From positions 1 through 5,115 of the forward strand of contig CATPBM010000081.1 of NCBI GenBank assembly GCA_955652625.1: 5,115 nt of DNA, read 5' to 3'. This document shows, one piece after another, positions 1 to 4,433 of this stretch. This DNA comes from an uncultured Steroidobacteraceae bacterium (lineage in GTDB: Bacteria; Pseudomonadota; Gammaproteobacteria; Steroidobacterales; Steroidobacteraceae). Position numbers and translations under genes: made by a program. Each line of letters begins with the position of its first letter. The stretch's first letter is position 1. Under the pieces are notes generated by a model, which searched no databases, was not told the origin of the DNA, and worked only from the letters and a program-made list of their open reading frames with translations.

Positions 1-617
1 ACGTGCGACATGATCGCGAGCGGCCGTCCCTCGGGGTCGTGGAAGTGCGCTATCCACTCCTCGGTGCCGTCCGCGTGGCGGTGAATCATGTGGGGCGCGT
101 CGGCGAACTCGACGCCGCGCGCGCGCAGCACATCGTAGGCGGAGCGGATGTCCTCGACGCGCAGGTAGAGAACGGATTCGGGACCAGGCTTCTCCTGCGC
201 GCTCAGGAACAGCCGCGTACCGCCGCAGTCAAAGAACGCCAGCGAGCCGAACGTATACAGGTGCGGCAGCCCCAGGGTCTTGCCATACCAGGTTTCCGAC
301 TCCTTGATGTCGCGCACCGTACGCGAGGCCTGCGCCAGCGCCCCGAGCTTGACGGTCGTCGTCATTGACTTCTCCTTGCGGGCGAGGGCGCTCGCCCCCG
401 GCTCGCGAAACCAGCGCCTCAACCCCTGGCGGTTGGCGACCCCGAGTTTGGCCACCGCGTTGGCGACGTGATACTTCACCGCATCGAGGCTGATGCTGCG
501 GCGCGCGGCGATCTCGCGCTTGCTCATGCCGTGCTGGACCGCGTGCACCACGCGCCATTCGGTCGGCGTCAGCACGTCGTCAGAGGGAGGCCGACCTCTG
601 CGGATGTTGCCCGCCAT
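1..617 (-). CDS. LuxR-type HTH / VOC (glyoxalase-like) fusion protein, C-terminus cut by window edge
   Basis: One uninterrupted frame of 205 complete codons; the end lies beyond the left edge. Residues about 15-70 form a GerE/LuxR helix-turn-helix: LTPTEW at 16-21, REIAARR at 34-40, SLDAVKYH at 43-50 and KLGVANR at 57-63. A basic RRGRPP stretch at 6-11 resembles an AT-hook core. After a short linker (about 71-84), residues 85-205 are a VOC domain: SRTVRDI near 98, WYGKTLGLPHLYTFG at 110-124, FFDCGG at 128-133, HMIHRHADGTEEW at 176-188 and DPEGRPLAIM at 194-203. VOC proteins bind metals or small ligands. The region before WYGK carries no obvious first metal ligand, so the domain may bind a ligand rather than catalyse. 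The ATG at 617 follows AGGA with 7 nt spacing, and an in-frame TAG four codons upstream excludes an earlier start. Inferred role: a transcription regulator with a C-terminal ligand-sensing domain, the reverse of the usual LuxR order. The VOC portion looks nearly complete, so few residues should be missing. Domain calls are firm; target and ligand are unknown. Confidence 0.85.
   Translation of the reverse strand, partial: MAGNIRRGRPPSDDVLTPTEWRVVHAVQHGMSKREIAARRSISLDAVKYHVANAVAKLGVANRQGLRRWFREPGASALARKEKSMTTTVKLGALAQASRTVRDIKESETWYGKTLGLPHLYTFGSLAFFDCGGTRLFLSAQEKPGPESVLYLRVEDIRSAYDVLRARGVEFADAPHMIHRHADGTEEWIAHFHDPEGRPLAIMSH
363..380 (-). promoter_or_regulatory. Internal ribosome binding site and ATG at the HTH/VOC junction
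   Basis: Reading the minus strand, AAGGAGAA is followed within a few bases by ATG at 365-363. This is codon 85 of the fusion gene and falls exactly where the linker ends and the VOC domain begins. AGGAG to ATG spacing is 6 nt. The site is a better Shine-Dalgarno than the one at the full-length start (AGGA at 617). It could produce a separate VOC polypeptide, or be a leftover from when the two domains were separate genes. An accidental Lys-Glu-Lys coding match (AAG GAG AAG) is also possible. Confidence 0.5.
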
Positions 618-747
618 ACGCGCATCCTAAGGCGGCATCGCCCGCTTTACCCTCCCCCGCCCGCCGCGATGTTGCGACGCAGCAATCCAGGTCCTGACGC
701 TTACGAAGCCCGCCGGGAATGAGCGGCACCGGCTGCATCCTTCGGGG

Positions 748-753
748 TAGAAT
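748..753 (+). promoter_or_regulatory. Possible -10 promoter element (TAGAAT) for the 804-1283 gene
   Basis: TAGAAT matches the sigma-70 -10 consensus TATAAT at five of six bases and is followed by a T-run in otherwise GC-rich sequence. It lies about 50 bases before the start codon at 804, leaving a short leader. No recognisable -35 box lies 16-18 bases upstream, so the call rests on the -10 alone. The rest of the 618-803 spacer shows no clear promoter for the divergent HTH-VOC gene. Confidence 0.35.
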
Positions 754-803
754 TTTTCCCGAGCGCCCGTGCACCCACGGGGCAGCCGGCCAAGGAGAAG
801 GAC

Positions 804-1283
804 ATGAGCGCTGTGCTACTTGCGGTATTCAACGACTACGGCGTTGCGGACCGCGTGCGCACCACGCTCGTCCGCGACGGCTTTCCCACCGACCGCGTGG
901 AGCTGACGGCGTCCCACGAGCCTGGCCGTGCGGGATTACAGCCGGCAGACTCGGCTCGGGCGCGGTTCATACAGTATTTCCGCACGCTGCTGAGCGAGCC
1001 CGAGGAGCAGCCCTTCGTGGAGGCCCTGGCCGCGCGCGTCGAGCAAGGCGCGGTCACCGTGGTCGTGCACCCGCGCGGCAACATCGAAACGGCGCGGGCG
1101 ACGCAGATCCTCGAAGGCCAGGGCGCGGTCGAGGTGGTCGGGCACGATCTCGCGAACCAGTCCTTCGAGCACGCAGCCTCCCGGGAAGACGGTTACTGGG
1201 TGCGCCATTTCATGCTCGACAACCCGAGCGGCGCGGACTGCATCTACTGCCGGCTGTTTCCCACCCACAAGCACGAACACTGA
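804..1283 (+). CDS. Conserved-looking hypothetical protein, 159 aa, possibly YflT-like fold
   Basis: A complete gene with a strong ribosome binding site (AAGGAG at 792-797, 6 nt before ATG) and GC-rich third positions. I do not recognise a named family with confidence. There is no signal peptide or membrane segment, so it is probably cytosolic. The order of elements suggests a repeated beta-alpha-beta fold: strand LLAVFN near 4-9, helix to about residue 25, GFPTDRVELTA near 26-36, two helices around 52-83, strand VTVVVHP near 84-90, helix NIETARATQILEGQGA, then VEVVGHD near 108-114. The opening (beta, helix, GFPTDRV) recalls the YflT/general stress protein 17M-like domain, but that is a fold-level guess. 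The tail is distinctive: CIYC at 146-149 and a His-rich HKHEH end could bind a metal. It stands alone between the divergent HTH-VOC gene and paired hairpins downstream. A stress role is inference only. Confidence 0.8.
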   Translation: MSAVLLAVFNDYGVADRVRTTLVRDGFPTDRVELTASHEPGRAGLQPADSARARFIQYFRTLLSEPEEQPFVEALAARVEQGAVTVVVHPRGNIETARATQILEGQGAVEVVGHDLANQSFEHAASREDGYWVRHFMLDNPSGADCIYCRLFPTHKHEH

Positions 1284-1289
1284 CGACAC

Positions 1290-1323
1290 TCCCGCGGCGT
1301 GCCCCGGCCTGGGCTGCGCGGGA
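1290..1323. repeat. GC-rich interrupted hairpin after the 804-1283 gene
   Basis: TCCCGCG at 1290-1296 pairs with CGCGGGA at 1317-1323. Inside this, GCCC at 1301-1304 pairs with GGGC at 1311-1314 around a 6-base loop, giving a stem with an internal bulge. It starts seven bases after the stop codon at 1281-1283. No T-run follows on either strand, so it is not a classical Rho-independent terminator, although it could stabilise the mRNA 3' end or help stop transcription. Confidence 0.4.
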
Positions 1324-1331
1324 CATCCCGC

Positions 1332-1357
1332 CGGGAGCCTGCGGCTGCAGGCTCCCG
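1332..1357. terminator. Perfect 11-bp hairpin between convergent genes; probable terminator without U-tract
   Basis: CGGGAGCCTGC at 1332-1342 is exactly complementary to GCAGGCTCCCG at 1347-1357, with a GGCT tetraloop. It sits between the rightward gene ending at 1283 and the leftward coding remnant ending at 1369, which suits a bidirectional terminator. Neither flank has a T-tract, so intrinsic termination would be weak. Position and stem strength support the call; the missing U-tract argues against it. Confidence 0.4.
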
Positions 1358-1368
1358 ACGCGGCATCC

Positions 1369-1533
1369 TCACTGCTTCTCGAACGTCAGGGTCGTCGTCT
1401 GTCCCTGAACCACGTCCTTGTCGGTAACTTCGAGGGTCTTGCCGTCCTTGGAGGTCGCGAGGCGAATTTCGTCCGTGACCTTGCCGCCGCGGTGGTCGGT
1501 CTCTTCGACCGTGTTGGCATCGTTAGGTTTGTT
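1369..1533 (-). pseudogene. C-terminal remnant of a small exported-type protein family
   Basis: The last roughly 53 codons before a TGA at 1371-1369 read like a genuine protein end: DANTVEETDHRGGKVTDE, then TSKDGKTLEVTDKDV and QGQTTTLTFEKQ. The pattern DANT(V/I)EET..(D/G)GKV followed by S.DGKTL.V and a final EK(Q) is one I associate with small secreted proteins of unknown function, usually 100-200 residues with a signal peptide. Upstream of about 1533 the frame stays open to an ATG at 1677, but that part resembles neither a signal peptide nor the family's N-terminal half. Its start would also overlap the divergent gene start at 1676. I see no continuation in another minus-strand frame up to 1675. 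The best reading is a truncated gene. A short diverged intact gene is possible but less likely. Positions 1534-1675 otherwise hold only the repeats described separately. Confidence 0.5.
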
Positions 1534-1616
1534 GGTGGCGCCGCGCAGAACGGCGGGTGGCGCAGTGTATGCCCGCGCGCACGACTCACCAACAGCCCAG
1601 GTCAAGGTCTCGTTAG
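1520..1616. repeat. Direct repeats TCGTTAG enclosing an inverted repeat TGTTGGTG/CACCAACA
   Basis: TCGTTAG occurs at 1520-1526 and again at 1610-1616. Between them, TGTTGGTG at 1530-1537 is inverted as CACCAACA at 1587-1594. The left end falls at the point where recognisable coding homology of the 1369-1533 remnant stops. This could be the scar of a small insertion or rearrangement. The repeats are short, and in GC-rich DNA of this length could be chance. Confidence 0.25.
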
Positions 1617-1675
1617 CGTCTGTGCGCAGGGCGAGCGCATGGCCGCGCCGGGGCAACGAGTGATACCGTCGCGCC

Positions 1676-2086
1676 ATGCAGGCAGACAGTTACGCCGGCG
1701 GTTGCCTGTGTGGCGCGGTGCGGTACGAAGTCTCAGGTCCCGCCGCCAACCTGTGTTTCTGCCATTGCGTGAGCTGCCGCCGTGCCGCGGGTGCGCCGAT
1801 GGTGCCCTGGGCGACATTTGCGCGGGAGCAGTTCCGGGTGACACGCGGCAGGCTGGCGGAGTACCGCTCCTCGGCGCCGGTCGTGCGCGGCTTGTGCGCC
1901 GTGTGCGGCACCTCCCTCACCTATCGTCACGAGGGCCGCGCCGGCGAGATTGACGTGACCCTGGCGACGCTCGATGAGCCCGCGGCGCTGGCGCCGCAAA
2001 TGCACGTGTGGGTCGCGGAAAAGCTGCCGTGGGTGCGGATCAGCGACGGCCTGCCGCAATATGCCGGCAGTGTCAGCGGCCCCTAG
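1676..2086 (+). CDS. GFA / CENP-V family zinc-binding protein
   Basis: A complete 136-residue protein with the full cysteine pattern of the GFA/CENP-V fold (Pfam GFA). GGCLCGAVRY at 8-17 and CAVCGTSL at 74-81 supply C10, C12, C74 and C77, matching the structural zinc site. CHCVSCRR at 29-36 supplies C29, C31 and C34, matching the second zinc cluster, called catalytic in Paracoccus Gfa. The family is named for glutathione-dependent formaldehyde activation, but most members have no proven reaction and the founding activity has been questioned, so no substrate should be assumed. No signal peptide is seen; a cytosolic location is expected. ATG at 1676 is the only sensible start because an in-frame TGA lies five codons upstream (1661-1663). 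No good ribosome binding site is visible. It is transcribed alone and converges on lptG, with only 9 bases between stop codons. Confidence 0.93.
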   Translation: MQADSYAGGCLCGAVRYEVSGPAANLCFCHCVSCRRAAGAPMVPWATFAREQFRVTRGRLAEYRSSAPVVRGLCAVCGTSLTYRHEGRAGEIDVTLATLDEPAALAPQMHVWVAEKLPWVRISDGLPQYAGSVSGP

Positions 2087-2095
2087 CCGGGGTCG

Positions 2096-3163
2096 TCAAC
2101 GCGCCAGTGCCAGCAGCCCCACCGTCACCACCGCGAGCAGCGTCGTGGGCAGCCAGGCGAGCATGACCGGATTGAGGCTGAACACCACCGTGCCGCTTTC
2201 GATCAGCCGCTGCAGCAGGAAAAATCCGATGCCGAGCAGCAGTCCCATCATCATGCGGGTGCCCGCGCCCGCCGAGCGCAGCGAGCCGAGCACAAAGGGG
2301 ATGGCGAGCAGCACCGAGAACGCGATGGCGATGGTGCGCGCGATGCGCGACCAGAACGCGAACAGGTACTCGCGGGCGTCGAGCTCGTTGGCGCGGAAAT
2401 AGCTGATGAGCCGCCACAGCGCACGGCTGGTGAGCTGCTTCGGATCCTCGACCGCCAGGCCCAGGAACCCCGCGCTGACGTTGGACTCGAGCAGGCGCTG
2501 CCCCGGTGGGCGCGTCGTGACCGTGTCCGCGGCGAAGCGCGACTCGGTGTAGTCGCTGAGCAGCCACTTCCCCTTGGCGCCGGCGGTGGCTCGCTGGGCG
2601 TGTCCGAGCGCGAGCAGCCGATGCTGCGCCGAGAGCTCGAAGATCTGCATGCTGCCGAACTGACGCTGGCCGAATTGCCCGGCGACGTTCAGAATGAGGT
2701 CCCCGTCACGCACCCAGGCGCCGCTGCCTCCGCCGAAGCTGACATTGTTCAGCTTGCTGAAGGCCTTCTGCTCGCGGGCCGCCTGTTGCAGCGGCGGAGC
2801 GAGAAACTCCCCGAGCAGCACCTCGACGATGACGAGTATCAGCCCGGCCGTGAGCGAGATGCCCGCGAGACGCCCGATCGATACGCCGGTGGCGCGAATG
2901 ACCGTGATCTCGCTGCCGCGGGCGAGCGACCCGAGGCCAAGCAGCGAGCCGATGAGGGCCATGATTGGCAGCAGCTCGTAGGCGAGCTGCGGCAGATTCA
3001 GCAGCGTGTACCAGAACGCCCCGAGCGCGGTGTAGCGCCCGGTGCCGATGTCATCCTGCTGGTCGATGAACACGAACAGCGCGCCGAGCACCAGCACGAC
3101 CGCGACTACCATCAGCACCGCGCCGAGAATGGCGCGCACCACGTAGCGATCCAGCACGCTCAC
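2096..3163 (-). CDS. lptG: LPS export ABC transporter permease LptG
   Basis: 355 residues, close to the 360 of E. coli LptG. With LptF and the ATPase LptB it forms the inner-membrane LptB2FG complex, which extracts lipopolysaccharide and passes it to LptC and the periplasmic bridge. Architecture is as expected: three membrane segments near 10-33, 55-80 and 99-121, a periplasmic beta-jellyroll region about 125-265, and three more near 276-297, 304-322 and 329-352. Family marks include the cytoplasmic coupling segment ARGSEITVIRATGVS (81-95) between segments 2 and 3, and GSLRSAG (293-299), which corresponds to FGPLRS in E. coli. The start is GTG at 3163-3161, overlapping the lptF TGA in a GTGA. 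There is no good ribosome binding site, so translation is probably coupled to lptF. An ATG much further upstream in this frame (3424) would lie deep inside lptF and adds residues unlike any LptG. Confidence 0.96.
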   Translation of the reverse strand: MSVLDRYVVRAILGAVLMVVAVVLVLGALFVFIDQQDDIGTGRYTALGAFWYTLLNLPQLAYELLPIMALIGSLLGLGSLARGSEITVIRATGVSIGRLAGISLTAGLILVIVEVLLGEFLAPPLQQAAREQKAFSKLNNVSFGGGSGAWVRDGDLILNVAGQFGQRQFGSMQIFELSAQHRLLALGHAQRATAGAKGKWLLSDYTESRFAADTVTTRPPGQRLLESNVSAGFLGLAVEDPKQLTSRALWRLISYFRANELDAREYLFAFWSRIARTIAIAFSVLLAIPFVLGSLRSAGAGTRMMMGLLLGIGFFLLQRLIESGTVVFSLNPVMLAWLPTTLLAVVTVGLLALAR

Positions 3164-4251
3164 AGGCCACGCGCCCGGTAACGCAGGCGGTTGGCGAGCC
3201 CGGGGCCCAGGATCACCGCGAGTGCGAGCAGCGCCACCGCTGCGTGCGTCCACCACAGCCCGAGGACTTCCGGAACCGCGGCGCGCGCGATCCAGGTCTT
3301 GCCCGCGGAGGCGAGGGCATAGTAGAGGAAGAAGATCACCACGGCGATCCACACACGGGCGTAGCGCCCCTGGCGCGGCTTCAGGCGCGCGAGCGGCACG
3401 GCCAGCAGCGCGAGTACGATGCACATGATCGGCAGGGTGATCCGCCAGTGCAGCTCGGCGCGCTCAGCTGGCTCGGGGGAGTCCAGGAGGGTCGCGGTGG
3501 AGCGCGCCTCGAGGTTCCTGATCGCGTCGATCACCAGCGGCACCTGCACCGGGACCACGTGCTCGGCAAAGCGCACGATACGAAACTCGGCGCTTCCCGG
3601 CACTCCCTCGAAACGCTCTCCGTCGTAGAGCGTAAGGATGTGTGTCATGCCGTCGGGCGTGACAGCGTGGCGGGCGCGCTCCGCGAGCGCCACCTGCACC
3701 AGCGGACCGACACTGCGCTCCACGAACACGTTGCCGAGGCTGCCGTCGCGGTTGACCTCCTGGGCGTACACGACCGCATTGCCACCGCCGAAGGTCCGGA
3801 ATTTTCCGGGGGCGATCGGCGCGAGCTGCCCGGCGCGCAGCGCTGCGCTGCGCAGGTTCAGCGCGCGTGCGGTGGCATCGGGGGCGAGTATCAGGCTCAG
3901 GTATGCGAGGGCTGCGCTCACCAGCAGCGCCAGCAGCGCCACCGGCACATAGATGTTCTGTGGCCGCGCCCCGCACGCCAGGGCCGCGGCCATCTCGCTG
4001 TCGTGGTACAGCCGCCCGAATGCCAGCACCACACCGAGCAGCAGGCCCACGGGCAGCAGAATGGACAGATCCTGCAGGGCGCCAAGGCCGATGAGCTCGA
4101 GCACGACGCCCTGCGGGTACTGATTGGCGGCGGCGCGCTCCAGCACTCCCACCACCTGGTTGGCGAGCAGAATGGTGAGCAGGACGCCGGTCACGACCAG
4201 CCAGGCCGTCACCACCTCGCGCAGAATGTAGCGGCCGAGGATGTTTCCCAA
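3160..4251 (-). CDS. lptF: LPS export ABC transporter permease LptF
   Basis: 363 residues, against 366 in E. coli LptF. It pairs with LptG as the transmembrane half of LptB2FG for lipopolysaccharide transport. Membrane segments are near 13-34, 51-77 and 101-122, then a periplasmic domain (about 125-265), then 272-290, 299-317 and 333-351. Diagnostic stretches are GRLYHDSEM (79-87), the coupling region matching LYTESE in E. coli, and LHWRI (267-271) with PLARLKPRQGRY (286-297), matching E. coli WRI and PLSKVNPRQGR. The start is TTG at 4251-4249: an in-frame TGA at 4278-4276 leaves no ATG or GTG candidate, and the protein then begins as LptF proteins normally do (residues 4-12, ILGRYILRE). No Shine-Dalgarno is visible, and a strong hairpin covers the leader. 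It is the first gene of an lptF-lptG operon, divergent from pepA. Confidence 0.96.
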   Translation of the reverse strand: MGNILGRYILREVVTAWLVVTGVLLTILLANQVVGVLERAAANQYPQGVVLELIGLGALQDLSILLPVGLLLGVVLAFGRLYHDSEMAAALACGARPQNIYVPVALLALLVSAALAYLSLILAPDATARALNLRSAALRAGQLAPIAPGKFRTFGGGNAVVYAQEVNRDGSLGNVFVERSVGPLVQVALAERARHAVTPDGMTHILTLYDGERFEGVPGSAEFRIVRFAEHVVPVQVPLVIDAIRNLEARSTATLLDSPEPAERAELHWRITLPIMCIVLALLAVPLARLKPRQGRYARVWIAVVIFFLYYALASAGKTWIARAAVPEVLGLWWTHAAVALLALAVILGPGLANRLRYRARGL

Positions 4252-4259
4252 TGAGTACT

Positions 4260-4292
4260 GCCCGCCCGCCCCGCTTCAGAACGCGGGCGGGC
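4260..4292 (-). promoter_or_regulatory. 10-bp all-G:C hairpin in the lptF leader next to the TTG start
   Basis: GCCCGCCCGC at 4260-4269 and GCGGGCGGGC at 4283-4292 are perfect complements with a 13-base loop. In lptF mRNA the stem ends only 8 bases before the TTG start codon. The only purine-rich bases able to act as a ribosome binding site lie inside the stem. No T-run follows on either strand, so it does not look like a terminator. It could limit lptF translation, or act as a DNA operator. Function is inferred; the complementarity is read directly. Confidence 0.45.
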
Positions 4293-4368
4293 TCTTGAGT
4301 TACAATTGCCGGCGCCTGCACCCGTAACCGCGCAGAAACGCCCTTATAAACACGAAACGGAGCAAGGC

Positions 4369-4391
4369 ACCTTAAGGAGCCGCGCTAAGGT
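4369..4391. promoter_or_regulatory. Operator-like dyad ACCTTA-N11-TAAGGT upstream of pepA
   Basis: ACCTTA at 4369-4374 and TAAGGT at 4386-4391 are exact inverted copies with an 11-base gap, a geometry typical of a dimeric regulator binding adjacent helical turns. The left arm is also part of a perfect 8-bp palindrome CCTTAAGG (4370-4377). The site is 43 bases before the pepA ATG. Six-base arms can occur by chance, so this is a candidate only. Confidence 0.25.
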
Positions 4392-4433
4392 AAATCAGAC
4401 GCGCGCGCGCCTCAACGGGAAGGGGAATATTGC

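Larger units (their letters stand above)
4252..4433. promoter_or_regulatory. Divergent lptF / pepA intergenic promoter region
   Basis: This 182-base spacer must carry the promoters for leftward lptFG and rightward pepA. AT-rich islands in GC-rich surroundings are the best -10 candidates: TACAAT at 4301-4306 on the plus strand, and the palindromic TTATAA at 4344-4349, which could serve either direction. None has a convincing -35 hexamer at normal spacing, so I do not assign a precise promoter. Two inverted repeats within the spacer are listed separately. Confidence 0.55.

Noticed and set aside
229..558. Minus-strand open frame of 109 codons at the left end
   Set aside because: It lies in a different frame across the HTH-VOC gene, whose frame carries the clear helix-turn-helix and VOC motifs; this product is an Arg/Gly/Ala-rich shadow.
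719..1408. Plus-strand open frame of 229 codons spanning the 804-1283 gene
   Set aside because: It is out of frame with the gene that has the good ribosome binding site and protein-like composition, and its product is Arg/Ala/Gly-rich.
1521..1616. Integron attC site, suggested by GTTAGGT (a match to GTTRRRY) beside an inverted repeat
   Set aside because: There is no matching RYYYAAC at the other end; the second GTTAG lies in direct rather than inverted orientation, and no integrase or cassette array is present.
1369..1677. Treating the whole 102-codon minus frame as an intact gene
   Set aside because: Only the tail looks like protein. The putative ATG overlaps the start of the divergent GFA gene, and there is no signal peptide or family-like N-terminus.
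2074..2096. Possible terminator between the convergent GFA and lptG stop codons
   Set aside because: Only a four-base CCCC/GGGG pairing is present with no T-run, and the gap between the genes is just 9 bases.
2600..3181. Plus-strand open frame (193 codons) opposite lptG
   Set aside because: Antisense shadow of LptG: a low-complexity Glu/Arg/Gln/His-rich product without recognisable motifs or a convincing start signal.
3244..4254. Long plus-strand open frame (336 codons) opposite lptF
   Set aside because: It is antisense to a clear LptF. Its product is rich in Arg, His, Gln and Gly with no domain pattern, as expected from the complement of high-GC coding sequence.
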